DNA of 64,000 nucleotides from Sphingomonas rhizophila (GTDB lineage: Bacteria > Pseudomonadota > Alphaproteobacteria > Sphingomonadales > Sphingomonadaceae): positions 2,294,001-2,358,000 of the forward strand of contig NZ_CP060717.1 of the NCBI RefSeq assembly GCF_014396585.1, read 5' to 3'. The stretch's first letter is position 1. Each line of letters starts with the position of its first letter. Shown here one piece after another: positions 19,209 to 29,325 of the stretch. Position numbers and translations under genes: made by a program. Below the pieces are notes generated by a model. It worked only from the letters and a program-made list of their open reading frames with translations. It was not told the origin of the DNA and did no database searches.

Positions 19209-20773
19209 GCGACGCCCTCGACCGACCGCGGACGGAGGTCGCGCCGAGCGGCATCGCGCGAGCCAACGAGGTGCTGACCCCGGCAGCACTCGACCTGGTG
19301 GCGGACCTCCACCGCCATTTCGATGTCCGGCGCCGCGCGCTGCTCGACGATCGCGACAAGCGCCAGGCGCGCTACGCCGCCGGCCATCGCCCTGATTTCC
19401 GGGAAGATACGCGTGCCATCCGTGAGGGGGGCTGGCGCATCGGCCCGATCCCCGACGACCTCACCGATCGCCGGGTCGAGATCACCGGACCGACCAACGC
19501 CAAGATGGTCATCAATGCGCTCAACAGCGGCGCGCGGGTGTTCATGGCCGACTTTGAGGATGCCACCGCGCCGCGCTGGGATGAACTCCTCCAGGGCCAG
19601 GTCAATCTCAAGGACCGCTGGACCGGCCGCCTCGCCTTCACCGATCCCGATACCGGCAAGGACTATCGCCTTAATGGCACGCCCGCCGTCCTAATCGTCC
19701 GCCCGCGCGGCCTGCACCTGCCCGAAGCGCATGTCTCCGTCGACGGCGAAGCGGTCGCCGGCGCTTTCTTCGACGCCGCCATCTATTGCTGCCACTCGGC
19801 GCATGCCGCGCTTGCCAACGGCAGCGGCCCCTATTTCTACCTGCCCAAACTCGAAAGCATGGAAGAAGCCGCGCTGTGGAGCGACGTGCTCGGCTTTATC
19901 GAGGAACGGCTTCGGCTGCGCCACGGCACCATCAAGGTCACCGTGCTGATCGAAACCCTGCCGGCCGCCTTCGAGATGGACGAAATTCTCCATGCGCTGA
20001 AGGATCATATCGTCGGCCTCAACTGCGGCCGCTGGGACTACATCTTTTCGGCGATCAAGCGGATCGGCGATTCGCCCGACTGGCTGACGCCCGACCGCTC
20101 GGCGATGACGATGGATAAGGCCTTCCTCGCCGCCTACTCGATCCGACTCGTGGCGACCTGCCACCGCCGCGGTGCCTTCGCCATGGGCGGGATGGCGGCG
20201 TTCATCCCGGTCAAGGGCGACGAAGCGGCCAACGCCGCCGCCTTCGCCAAGGTCCGCGCCGACAAGGACCGCGAGGTACGCAATGGGCACGACGGCACCT
20301 GGGTCGCGCATCCGGCGCTGGTGCCGGTAGCGATGGAGGCCTTCGGCGGGCTAAGCGGCCCCAACCAGCTGGACGTCATGCCCGAAACGCTTCCTGATCG
20401 CGAGGCGATGCTCGAGCTGCATGACGGACCGCGCACCGAATCTGGCGTGCGCGAAAATATCCGGGTCGCGGCGCAATATATCGCGGCGTGGCTCGGTGGG
20501 CGCGGCGCGGTGCCGCTCTACAATTTGATGGAGGATGCCGCGACGGCGGAAATCTGCCGCGCCCAGCTTTGGCAGTGGCTGAAGTATGAAGCGCCGATCT
20601 GCGACGGCCGCCATCTGACCCGCGACCTGTTCGAACATTGGTTCCAGGAGGAAATCCAGGCGCTCGGGGACCTGCCGCACCTCGCAGAAGCCTCGAAGCT
20701 GCTTTACCAGCTCGTAACCTGGAAGCGTTTCGAAGAGTTCCTGACCCTTCCGGGCTACCGCCTGCTGCACTAG
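19205..20773 (+). CDS. aceB: Malate synthase A
   Basis: Second glyoxylate-shunt enzyme; condenses glyoxylate with acetyl-CoA to malate. The 522-residue length is that of the A isoform rather than the about 720-residue G isoform. Recognisable parts are ITGPTNAKMVINALNSGA, FMADFEDATAPRWDE, VLIETLPAAFEMDEILH (the TIM-barrel active-site strand), LNCGRWDYIFS and AFAMGGMAAFIP. ATG at 19205 overlaps the DUF4170 stop, giving translational coupling; a longer frame further upstream is not used. It is co-regulated with aceA, presumably by the divergent RamB-like protein. Confidence 0.95.
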   Translation: MSDALDRPRTEVAPSGIARANEVLTPAALDLVADLHRHFDVRRRALLDDRDKRQARYAAGHRPDFREDTRAIREGGWRIGPIPDDLTDRRVEITGPTNAKMVINALNSGARVFMADFEDATAPRWDELLQGQVNLKDRWTGRLAFTDPDTGKDYRLNGTPAVLIVRPRGLHLPEAHVSVDGEAVAGAFFDAAIYCCHSAHAALANGSGPYFYLPKLESMEEAALWSDVLGFIEERLRLRHGTIKVTVLIETLPAAFEMDEILHALKDHIVGLNCGRWDYIFSAIKRIGDSPDWLTPDRSAMTMDKAFLAAYSIRLVATCHRRGAFAMGGMAAFIPVKGDEAANAAAFAKVRADKDREVRNGHDGTWVAHPALVPVAMEAFGGLSGPNQLDVMPETLPDREAMLELHDGPRTESGVRENIRVAAQYIAAWLGGRGAVPLYNLMEDAATAEICRAQLWQWLKYEAPICDGRHLTRDLFEHWFQEEIQALGDLPHLAEASKLLYQLVTWKRFEEFLTLPGYRLLH

Positions 20774-20796
20774 GCTGCCCGGCGAAGGAGTCGCCG

Positions 20797-21714
20797 ATGC
20801 CCCAGCCGTGGCCTGCGTTCGACGTCGCGCGTGATCACCCGACGCTGCATCTACTTCACCTTGCCAGCCAGATGCTGGGCAAGATGCGGGTCGCCCACTC
20901 GACCTGGACCAACCACGGCTGGAATGTCACGCTGCATCCGGTCGCGGAAGGCCTGGCGATCGAACCGATCGTCATCAACGGCCTCGCCTTCACGCTCACG
21001 CTGGACCTGTGCCGTCACGCCATCGTGCTCAGCGCCGCTGACGGTGAGCGCGACATCCTGCCGCTCGACCTCGGCAGCGTCGCCGCACTGCATCGCAACT
21101 TGATCGCCATGCTGGACGCGCATGGCTTCCCGTCGACCTTCAACGGCCTCCCGAATGAAATCGAGGGCGCAGTGCCCTTCGCCGAGGACACCGCGCCGCG
21201 CGACTATCGACCGGACACTGCGGAACGGCTTCACGCCGCCTTGATGCTGATCGAACCGGTCTTTGAACGCTTTCGCGCCGGCTTCGCCGGCAAGTGCAGC
21301 CCGGTGCACTTCTTCTGGGGCAGCTTCGACCTCGCCGTCACCCGCTTCTCGGGCAACCGCGCTCCGACGCATCCCGGCGGCGTCCCCGGCCTGCCCGACC
21401 GCATCACTCACGAAGCTTATAGTCACGAGGTGTCCAGCGCGGGCTTCTGGCCCGGTGGTGCCATCGCGGCAGAGCCGATCTTCTACAGCTACGCCTACCC
21501 CGAACCGGACGGTTTCCGCGCCCGACCGGTCGCGCCGGATGCGGCGCTGTTCGACGGGCAGCTCGGCGAGTTCGTCCTGCCCTACGATGCGGTCAGGACG
21601 GCGAAACATCCGGAGGCGGCGCTGATGGCATTCCTCGAATCGACCTACGCGGCGGCGGCGGACCTCGCCGGCTGGGACCGCCCGTCGCTGGAACGCGACC
21701 CGGTCGCGCCATAG
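20797..21714 (+). CDS. DUF5996 family protein
   Basis: A 305-residue cytoplasmic protein of the DUF5996 family, of unknown function. The N-terminus WPAFDVARDHPTLHLLHLASQMLGKMRV and the middle SPVHFFWGSFDLAVTRFSG are typical of this group as I recall it. EAYSHEVSSAGFWPGG carries conserved His, Ser and Trp residues. GAAGGAG precedes ATG 20797. It follows aceB by 23 bases and may be the last gene of the glyoxylate operon. The rplT terminator of the opposite strand begins immediately after its stop. Confidence 0.75.
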   Translation: MPQPWPAFDVARDHPTLHLLHLASQMLGKMRVAHSTWTNHGWNVTLHPVAEGLAIEPIVINGLAFTLTLDLCRHAIVLSAADGERDILPLDLGSVAALHRNLIAMLDAHGFPSTFNGLPNEIEGAVPFAEDTAPRDYRPDTAERLHAALMLIEPVFERFRAGFAGKCSPVHFFWGSFDLAVTRFSGNRAPTHPGGVPGLPDRITHEAYSHEVSSAGFWPGGAIAAEPIFYSYAYPEPDGFRARPVAPDAALFDGQLGEFVLPYDAVRTAKHPEAALMAFLESTYAAAADLAGWDRPSLERDPVAP

Positions 21715-21747
21715 AAAAAGGGCGCCGCCGTTGCCGGCCGCGCCCTT
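21715..21747 (-). terminator. Rho-independent terminator of rpmI-rplT
   Basis: On the minus strand AAGGGCGC pairs with GCGCCCTT around a GC-rich loop and is followed by a T run (AAAAA at 21715-21719 on the plus strand). It lies just after rplT. Confidence 0.75.
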
Positions 21748-21771
21748 GTTCGTGCGATCCAAGTCGGGGCG

Positions 21772-22149
21772 TTACGCCGCCTTCTTGTCTTCCTTCGGAA
21801 GCGCCGCCTTGGCCTGCGCGATGATCGCGCTGAACGCCTCGGCTTCGTGCATCGCGATGTCGGCCAGGACCTTCCGGTCGAGGTCTATGTTCGCCAGCTT
21901 CAGCGCGTGGATGAACTGACCATAGGTCAGGCCTTCGGCGCGGACGGCGGCGTTGATGCGCTGGATCCACAGGGCGCGGAAGCTCCGCTTCTTCACCTTG
22001 CGGTCGCGGTAGGCGTACTGGCCGGCCTTTTCGACGGCCTGACGGGCGATGCGGATGGTATTCTTGCGACGGCCGTAATAGCCCTTCGCGCTCTCCAAAA
22101 TCCGCTTATGCTTGGCGCGAGTGGTCGTGCCGCGTTTGATGCGTGCCAT
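21772..22149 (-). CDS. rplT: 50S ribosomal protein L20
   Basis: Ribosomal protein L20, needed for early assembly of the large subunit. It is 125 residues, slightly longer than the usual 118-120 because of a C-terminal [10 protein letters not shown] tail. The family start [18 protein letters not shown] and [21 protein letters not shown] are intact. It follows rpmI by 14 bases in the conserved order rpmI-rplT; infC is not adjacent here. Confidence 0.97.
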   Translation of the reverse strand: MARIKRGTTTRAKHKRILESAKGYYGRRKNTIRIARQAVEKAGQYAYRDRKVKKRSFRALWIQRINAAVRAEGLTYGQFIHALKLANIDLDRKVLADIAMHEAEAFSAIIAQAKAALPKEDKKAA

Positions 22150-22163
22150 GGTTCATTCGCTCC

Positions 22164-22367
22164 TTAGTTGAGGCCGTAGGGCGCCCAAAGCTTGACGCGC
22201 TGCGTATCAGCATCGGCAAGGACTTCGGTGCCGCGGTTCTGGCGAATGTACTTGGCGTTGTGGCTGATCAGACGGTGGCGCTTGCCAGCGACGCCGTGCT
22301 TGATCTTGCCGGTGGCCGTGAGCTTGAAGCGCTTCTTGACGCCGCTCTTGGTCTTCAGCTTGGGCAT
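22164..22367 (-). CDS. rpmI: 50S ribosomal protein L35
   Basis: Ribosomal protein L35, 67 residues, with the full family pattern [20 protein letters not shown] and [14 protein letters not shown]. The start at 22367 has AAGGAG a few bases upstream on the minus strand. A good sigma-70-type promoter precedes it at 22471-22499. It is first gene of the rpmI-rplT operon. Confidence 0.97.
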   Translation of the reverse strand: MPKLKTKSGVKKRFKLTATGKIKHGVAGKRHRLISHNAKYIRQNRGTEVLADADTQRVKLWAPYGLN

Positions 22368-22470
22368 TTTCGTCTCCTTGTAGCGCCAACAGACGCGACG
22401 TTTTCGAACAGCCACGGCAGCCCTCACTGGCCGGGCGGTTCGTTCTTCCAAGAATCTGGAAAGCGGGGCG

Positions 22471-22499
22471 CCTATACGGGCGGGGCCGTCTTCTGGCAA
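22471..22499 (-). promoter_or_regulatory. Promoter of rpmI-rplT
   Basis: On the minus strand TTGCCA is separated by 17 bases from TATAGG, followed by a leader of about 100 bases before rpmI. Spacing and boxes fit a housekeeping promoter. Confidence 0.6.
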
Positions 22500-22509
22500 G
22501 CCTCGTAGG

Positions 22510-23157
22510 TCACGTCACCGACGCCGGTCGGGCGGCATTGCCCTGGACCAGCCGCTCGATCCGTTTAACCCGCTCGGCGCTGGCCCGCGGCTGACGCTTG
22601 GGATCATAATCGCGCGGCGCCATGAGCATCCCGACCAGGCCAATATATTGCCGCTGGGTCAGGGCGAAGAAGCTGCGGTCGTAGTAGGTCCGCGCCGCGT
22701 CGGTGAACCCGGTCACCGGCCGGCCCTTCACCGTTCCGAAATAGGCGTGATTGAGGAAGGCGGTCAGCTGCTCGTCCTTGGTCAGCGCCTGTTGCAGCAT
22801 GAAGCGCGCGATCAGCGTCTGCTCGATCTTGTCGAAGCCCGGCTTGAAGTCGTCAAAGTAAAGTTGCTTGGTAAGCGCCTGACCGATCGTCGTGGCGCCC
22901 TGGCCCGGGCTCGACCAGTCGACCCCGCTGTTGGTATCGAAGCTGGGGTCCTCCACCGCCAACAGGATGGCGCGGCGGTCCGCCGACAAGTCCGACGCCT
23001 TGAGTTCTCCTTGCCGGGCGATGGCGACGGCGTCGGGCGTGCGCTGGTAGGCGCGCCACATCGCGAAACATTCGTAGAGGATGAACAGGGTGAAGAGGCC
23101 GAACAGGACCCAGCCCGCCGCCTTCATCACATCCTGCCTGACATCGAGCCTCGTCAT
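22510..23157 (-). CDS. Divergent GT51 (monofunctional transglycosylase-like) membrane protein
   Basis: A 215-residue protein with one N-terminal membrane helix ([21 protein letters not shown]) and a GT51-like domain. [13 protein letters not shown] corresponds to motif 1, with the Glu kept but the usual His replaced by Asn. [15 protein letters not shown] corresponds to GGSTITQQLAKNLF, with several changes. AFLNHAYFG matches the YLN..YFG element. It is therefore either a diverged peptidoglycan glycosyltransferase or an inactive homologue. The start is set at ATG 23157; an upstream frame start adds only nine residues. It lies between rpmI-rplT and prs. Confidence 0.8.
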   Translation of the reverse strand: MTRLDVRQDVMKAAGWVLFGLFTLFILYECFAMWRAYQRTPDAVAIARQGELKASDLSADRRAILLAVEDPSFDTNSGVDWSSPGQGATTIGQALTKQLYFDDFKPGFDKIEQTLIARFMLQQALTKDEQLTAFLNHAYFGTVKGRPVTGFTDAARTYYDRSFFALTQRQYIGLVGMLMAPRDYDPKRQPRASAERVKRIERLVQGNAARPASVT

Positions 23158-23199
23158 CGACCCGCTGTAGCAGCCGGCGACCAATAAAGTGTTAGCGGC

Positions 23200-24131
23200 C
23201 TAGTCGAACAACGAGCTGACGCTGCTTTCGTCGGCGATGCGGTGAATGGCCTCACCGAACAGCGGCGCGATCGCCAGTCGGCGGATCTTCGGCGTCTCGC
23301 CCATATTCGCGTGATAGATCGAATCGGTCACCACCAATTCGGCCAGTTCGCCATTGGCAACCCGCTCGACCGCCTTACCCGACAGGACGCCGTGGCTGCA
23401 GTAGGCCAGCACCTTGGTCGCGCCCTGCGCCTTCAACGCGGCGGCGGCGTTGCACAGCGTGCCGGCCGAATCGACGATGTCGTCGACCAGCACGCAGCAA
23501 TGGCCCTCGACATCGCCGATGATGTTCATCACCTCGGACTCGCCTGCGCGCTCACGGCGCTTGTCGACGATCGCCAGTGGGGCGTTGTCGAGCCGCTTGG
23601 CCAGGCTCCGCGCCCGGACCACGCCGCCGACGTCGGGCGACACGACCATCAGCTTTTCGCTGGCGTAGCGTTCCTGGATGTCGGCGGCCATCACCGGCGC
23701 CGCCCACAGGTTGTCGGTCGGAATGTCGAAAAAGCCCTGAATCTGCCCTGCGTGCAGGTCCATCGTCAGCACGCGATTGGCGCCGGCGGTGGTAATCAGG
23801 TTGGCCACGAGCTTGGCCGAGATGGGGGTTCGGGGCCGGGTTTCCGGTCCTGCCGGGCATAGCCGAAATAGGGCAGGACGGCGGTAATCCGCTTGGCCGA
23901 GGCGCGGCGAAGCGCGTCGATGCAGATGAGCAGTTCCATCAGATTGTCGTTGGTCGGAAAACTGGTCGACTGGATGACGAACATGTCCTCGCCGCGGACA
24001 TTCTCGTTGATCTCGACGAACACTTCCTCGTCGGCGAAGCGCCGGACGCTGGCGGCGGTCAGCGGCAGCTGGAGGTAATCGGCGATCGCCTGCGCCAGCG
24101 GCGCGTTGGAGTTTCCGGCGAGCAGTTTCAT
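23200..24131 (-). CDS. prs: Ribose-phosphate pyrophosphokinase, one frameshift
   Basis: Makes PRPP from ribose-5-phosphate and ATP for nucleotide, histidine and tryptophan synthesis; about 310 residues. The start [14 protein letters not shown], the ATP loop with [49 protein letters not shown] and the PRPP-binding [13 protein letters not shown] are all seen. The frame is lost at GGGG 23832-23835 (plus strand); one extra base joins RQDRKPGP to [12 protein letters not shown], which is conserved in all Prs proteins. ATG 24131 is chosen over an upstream one because it matches the family N-terminus. Confidence 0.93.
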
Positions 24132-24235
24132 GTGGCTGGGATTCCCCATTCGGCAGGCGGTTGGTGCCCCTTAGTGCGGTGCGCGGCCCGAGCACAAGGT
24201 TGCGGTCGCGTGACAGGGCGCTTAACCCCGCGTCG

Positions 24236-25893
24236 GTGACCGATAAGCCGACCAATCGCCTCCGCATCGCCCTTGCCCAGATGAGCCAGCGTGTTGGCGA
24301 TCTCGCCGGCAACGCGGCGGCAATTGTCGAAGTTCGTGCCAAGGCTGCCGCGGATGACGCCGACCTAGTGATGACGCCGGAGATGCAGCTCACCGGCTAT
24401 CCGGTCGAGGATCTCGTCCTGAAAGCAGCGTTCCTGCGCGCAACGGCGGAGGAGACGGTACGGCTGGTCGAAGCGACGGGCGACGGCGGTCCGGCGCTGC
24501 TGTTCGGCACGATCCTGGTCGAAGGCGGCCTGACCTATAACGCCATGGTGCTCGCCGATGGCGGACGGATCATTGGCCGGACGCTCAAGCACGAGCTTCC
24601 GAACTACGGCACGTTCGACGAGAAGCGCATATTCGCCGCCGGGCCACTGCCCCAGCCGATCGAGTGGCGAGGGGTGAAGCTAGGCGTCCCGATCTGCGAG
24701 GACATCTGGTTCGAACCGGTGGTCGCCGCGCTGGCGAGAGCGGGGGCGGATTTGCTGCTGGTGCCCAACGGCAGTCCGTTCGAACTCGACAAGGACGACC
24801 TTCGGCACCGCCTCGTCCGCGACCGGGTCACGGAGACCGGCCTTGCCCTCGCCTATCTCAATCGCGTCGGCGGACAGGACGAACTTGCGTTCGACGGCTC
24901 CAGCTTCGTCCTCAACCGCGACGGGTCGCTGGCGGTGCAGATGCCGGACTGGACGGAAGCGCTGCTCGTCACCGACTGGCACGGCACCGACGATGGCTGG
25001 CGCTGCACGACCGAGCATCGCTCGGGGCTCGATCCCCATCCGCAGGACATCTACAACGCGATGGTCGTGGGCCTGCGCGATTATGTGACGGCCAACGGCT
25101 TCCCCGGCGTCCTCCTCGGCCTGTCCGGCGGCATCGACAGCGCTCTGTCGGCGGCGGTCGCGGTCGACGCCCTTGGCCCCGACAAGGTGTGGTGCGTGAT
25201 GCTGCCGTCGAAATATACGTCGGACGAAAGCCTGGAGGACGCGGCCGGATGCGCGCGGATGCTCGGCGTGCGGCACGACGTCGTGCCGATCGTCGCCGCC
25301 GTCGGCGCGGTCGACGAGGTGCTTCCGGACCTGCCGGATCTTGCCGCCCAGAACGTCCAGGCGCGTCTCCGCATGGTCATGCTGATGGCGCTCAGCAACG
25401 CGCATGGCCACATGCTGCTGACCACCGGCAACAAGAGCGAGATGAGCGTCGGCTACGCCACGCTCTACGGCGATATGGCCGGCGGCTATTCGGTGCTGAA
25501 GGATGCCTACAAGACGACGGTGTTCGCCCTGTCGCGCTGGCGGAACGCCAATCGCCCGCCGCGCGCTTTGGGTCCGGACGGCCCGGTGATGCCCGACCGT
25601 GTAATCGACAAGCCGCCCTCGGCCGAACTGAAACCCAACCAGAAGGACGAGGACAGCCTGCCGCCGTACAGCCTCCTCGACCGGATCCTCGAATCGCTGG
25701 TTGAACAGGAACGCTCGGTGGCGGAAACCGCGCGGGCGACGGGTGTCGATCCTGCCGTGGTGGCGGATATCGAAAAGAAGCTGCTCCGCGCGGAATACAA
25801 GCGGCGCCAGGCACCGCCGGGGTAAAGATCGGCAGCCGCAACTTCGGCCGCGACCGCCGCTATCCGATCACGAACGCCTTCCGCACTGGCTAG
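24236..25893 (+). CDS. nadE: Glutamine-dependent NAD+ synthetase, one frameshift near the end
   Basis: Final step of NAD synthesis: amidates nicotinate adenine dinucleotide using glutamine. The nitrilase-type glutaminase half shows the catalytic triad in [15 protein letters not shown] (Glu), [13 protein letters not shown] (Lys) and GVPICEDIW (Cys). The synthetase half has the P-loop [13 protein letters not shown], and [18 protein letters not shown]. The frame stops at 25825 after RRQAPPG, but one extra G in GGGG 25819-25822 continues it as [21 protein letters not shown] to a stop at 25891-25893. This is the normal NadE C-terminus. GTG at 24236 is the likely start. Confidence 0.93.
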
Positions 25894-25924
25894 CCGTCGC
25901 CTTTCCCCTAAACGCAGCGCCATC

Positions 25925-27243
25925 ATGACCGTCGTCACCCGTTTCGCTCCTTCTCCGACCGGCCGGCTTCATGTCGGCAATATCCGCACCGCACTCCACA
26001 ACGCGCTGTTCGCGATCAGGCATGGCGGTCGCTTCCTGCTCCGGATCGACGACACCGACGCGGCGCGGTCGACGGAAGAAAATGTCGGCTCGATCCGCGA
26101 GGATTTGGCGTGGCTGGGGCTGGAACCTACCGGCAGCGTTCGCCAATCGGAACGGTTCGACCTCTATGAGCGCGAATTCGAGCGACTGCGTGCCGCGGGC
26201 CGCGTCTACGCCTGCTACGAAACGCCTGAGGAACTCGACCTTCGCCGAAAGGTCCTGCTTGGTCGCGGCCTGCCGCCAGTCTACGAGCGCAAGCCCGCAG
26301 GCGTTCCGGCCCCGAGTGCGTCGCGCCGCATTGGCGTTTCAAGCTCGACCACGGCGCGCCGATCGAATGGGACGACCTCATCCGCGGTCACCAGCGGTTC
26401 GACCCGGCGCTGATCAGCGACCCGGTTATCCGCCGCGCGGACGGCAGTTGGCTTTATCTTCTTCCGTCAGTCATCGATGACATCGACCTTGGCATCACCC
26501 ACATCGTGCGCGGCGAGGATCACGTGTCGAACAGCGCGGTGCAAATCCAGATGTTCGACGCGATGGGCGCCAGGGCGCCCGCATTCGCGCATGAAGCGCT
26601 GCTCGTCGCCGCCGAAGGCAAGCTGTCCAAGCGGCTGGGGTCCAGCGGCGTCGACGCGCTGCGCGCCGCGGGGATCGAGCCGATGGCGATCAACTCCCTC
26701 CTCGCCCGGCTGGGAACGTCGCAGCCGGTCGAGCCGAAGAAGAGCCTTGCCGAGCTTGCGGAAGGGTTTGACTTCGCCCACTTCGGGCGGGCCCCGGCGC
26801 ATTTCGACCTGGCCGAAGTCGAGCAGGTCAACGCCAAGCTTCTCCACCACCTCGACTATGCCGACGTTGCCGATCGCTTGCCGGACGGTGCGACCGAGGC
26901 GGACTGGAATCTGCTGCGCGGTAACATCGACCACCTCGGCGAAGTCGCCGACTGGCTGCCGGTGCTTCATGGGGACATTGGGGTCGCCGCCGCGGAGGGT
27001 GACGATCGGGACTTCCTCGCCAATGCCGCCGATGCCGCGGCCCTTGTCGACTGGAGTGGCGATCCGTGGCCGTCGCTGACGAGTGCGCTCAAGGAGTCGA
27101 CCGGCCGGAAAGGTCGAAGCTTGTTCCACCCCTTGCGCAAGGCGCTGACAGGCCGCGATTCCGGTCCGGAAATGGGACCGCTGCTTCGCGTGCTGGGCAA
27201 GGATCGCGCGATGGCGAGGCTCAGGGCCTCCTCCACCACCTAG
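25925..27243 (+). CDS. gltX: Glutamate--tRNA ligase, one frameshift
   Basis: Class I aminoacyl-tRNA synthetase charging tRNA-Glu (and possibly tRNA-Gln). The HIGH region reads [19 protein letters not shown], and the KMSKS equivalent is [30 protein letters not shown] and the C-terminal anticodon-binding part are present; about 440 residues. The frame is lost at CCCC 26310-26313; one extra C gives [21 protein letters not shown] and joins the halves. Alphaproteobacteria often have two GltX copies, and this length and motif pattern fit the shorter one. It follows nadE by 31 bases. Confidence 0.92.
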
Positions 27244-27323
27244 GAAATCTGTCAGGCGAAGATAAGCCTTGCCAGCGTCGCTATGTTATGATGCAACATG
27301 ATGGCGTTGGTAGGAGTTGCTTA

Positions 27324-27985
27324 ATGCTCACTTACGCTGCCCATCGCCGCCCGCAGGGCGCCGCTGCTTCCCCAAGTCGCTGGTCCTGATCGTCGCCGGT
27401 CATGCTGTCGCCCTTGGTCTGCTGATTACCGCCAAGTCCGACTTCGCGCCGCCCGTCGCGCCGATCATCACCGACATTTTCAACGTGCCGATCGACCCGC
27501 CCAAGGCGCCGCCGCCGCCCACCGAGCCGACGCCGCGTCCCGTGACCAAGACAAGCGTGACGGTCGTCGATCCGGTGATCAAAACGGATGTCGCGACCCC
27601 AACGGAAGCGGAACCCAACATGAAGCCGGTCACCATCGATCCCTATCCGGGGAACGACCCGGTTACGCCGGTCAGATTCGACCCGCCGCCGCCCAGCATC
27701 GAACGGGTCGCGGCCCGGCTGGCGACACCGGCGGACCTGATGAAACCACCCTATCCGGCGTCGAAGCAGCGGCTGCAGGAAGAGGCCGCCTTACGCCTCG
27801 CGCTGACCATCGACGCACGCGGCCGGGTCATCGCGGTCGATCCCGTCGGAGCGGCCGATCCCGAGTTCCTGGCGGCGGCGCGACGGCACCTCCTCAAGTT
27901 CTGGCGCTACAAGCCGGCGACCGAAAATGGAGTCGCGGTGGCGTCGAGAACACAGCTGACATTGCGCTTCGTCCTGGACGAATGA
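27324..27985 (+). CDS. Energy transducer TonB, probable frameshift near the start
   Basis: Couples the proton motive force of the inner membrane to TonB-dependent receptors. An N-terminal membrane helix (SLVLIVAGHAVALGLLITA) is followed by a Pro-rich periplasmic linker (DPPKAPPPPTEPTPRP) and a TonB C-terminal domain (LALTIDARGRVIAVDPVG, FWRYKPATENGVAV). ATG 27324 has GGAG about 8 bases upstream and begins MLTYAAHRRPQG, but this frame closes soon. One extra G in GGG 27356-27358 joins it to RRCFPKSLVLIVAGH. Without repair the only start in the long frame is TTG 27317. It may serve the receptor at 40056. Confidence 0.82.
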
Positions 27986-28022
27986 CTGGTCGCGGGCGGG
28001 AAGCCGTCCTATCTTGGTGCCC

Positions 28023-28346
28023 ATGGCCGTCTTCCCGCCCGTTTCCAGCCCGCGCGCCGCGCTTCGCGACCTTGCCGCCTTTTGCCGCCAGCGCAGCCGC
28101 GAGCAGGTGATCGCCGCGGCGCTGTCGATCCTGATCACGACGATCATCCTGATCATTTTCTTCGTCGACGCGAAGATCAACACGGCCCCGCCGCCGACCG
28201 CCGTTTACGTCGAGAATTATAGCCCGGACCGAACCGACGCTGACATCATCGCCGATCAGAAGAAGGACCAGGCCGAACGCGATGCGTTCAAGCGCGCCAA
28301 AAAGCGCCAGTTCCAGGAGCTCCAGAAGCGGTTCGGCATTGAGTGA
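28023..28346 (+). CDS. Small single-pass membrane protein, hypothetical
   Basis: A 107-residue protein with one strong membrane helix (AAALSILITTIILIIFFVDA, about residues 32-52), a short cytoplasmic N-terminus and a charged C-terminal tail rich in Lys, Arg, Asp and Gln (KKDQAERDAFKRAKKRQFQELQKRF), probably helical. I do not recognise a named family. It lies between tonB and ribD, and its stop falls inside the presumed ribD start region, so the two are likely co-transcribed. The start is set at ATG 28023; an in-frame GTG at 28014 is possible. Confidence 0.75.
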   Translation: MAVFPPVSSPRAALRDLAAFCRQRSREQVIAAALSILITTIILIIFFVDAKINTAPPPTAVYVENYSPDRTDADIIADQKKDQAERDAFKRAKKRQFQELQKRFGIE

Positions 28347-29318
28347 CGCCGCGATGATGGCCGAGGCGATCGCCCTTGGCGACGCCGCTCGCGGGCGAAC
28401 CGCGCCCAATCCCAATGTCGGCTGCGTCATCGTCACCAAAAATGGCGAGATCGTCGGCAAGGGCGCGACTCGGCCCGGCGGCCGGCCTCACGCCGAAGCG
28501 GTCGCGCTGGCCATGGCGGGCGACCGTGCGCGAGGCGCGACCCTCTTCACCACGCTGGAGCCGTGCGCCCATGTCTCCTTGCGCGGTCCGGCCTGTGCCG
28601 ACCTCGTCCCGGCGGCCGGCGTCGCTCGGGCCGTGGTGGCGATCGTCGATCCGGACCCGAGGACATCGGGAGACGGCATTGCGCGGCTGCAGGCGGCGAG
28701 TATCAGCGTCGACATCGGCGAGGGCGCGGAAGACGCGCGGCGATCCCTCGCGGGCTACCTGACCCGCCTTGCGCTCGGGCGCCCGCGTATCACCCTGAAA
28801 CTTGCGCTGTCGATCGACGGCAAGATCGCGCTGCCCAGCGGCGAATCGAAGTGGATCACCGGCGAAGACGCCCGCGCCCACGTCCATCTGGAGCGGGCGC
28901 ACAGCGACATGATCCTCGTCGGCCGCGGCACCTACAACGCCGATGCGCCACGGCTGGACGTCCGGCTTCCGGGGCTGGAGGACTGGTCGCCGCGCCGGGC
29001 GCTGCTGACGCGTGGCAAGGCGGTGGAGGGGTGGGAGACGCTATCGTCCCCCACGATGTGTATGACCTTCATGACGTCAACGACTTGCTCGTCGAAGGCG
29101 GGTCGGCGACCGCGACGGCGTTCCTCGCCGCTGACCTGGTGGACCGGATCCTCATCTACCGCGCTCCCATCCTGGTCGGCGAAGGCAAGTCCTCGCTCGG
29201 CTACATCGGGCTCGACGCCATCGCCGATGCGCACGGTCGCTGGCGGGCGAGCGACGGGTCCCGGCTTGGCATCGACCGGCTCGAAGTTTACGAGCGCGTC
29301 CGCGACAGCGAGGCGTAG
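28339..29318 (+). CDS. ribD: Bifunctional riboflavin deaminase/reductase RibD, one frameshift
   Basis: Catalyses the second and third steps of riboflavin synthesis. The N-terminal deaminase has GRTAPNPNVGCVIV and the zinc ligands HAEAVAL and EPCAHVSLRGPACADL. The C-terminal reductase has PRITLKLALSIDGKIALPSGESKWITG. The frame is lost at CCCCC 29048-29052; one extra C joins ETLSSP to HDVYDLHDVNDLLVEGG, and the frame then runs to TAG at 29318. Two starts are possible: TTG 28339 (giving MSDAAMMAEAIALG) or ATG 28354; the first fits homologue length better. Unrepaired, the upstream frame runs straight into ribE and imitates a fusion. Confidence 0.9.
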
Positions 29319-29325
29319 GCGGGAC

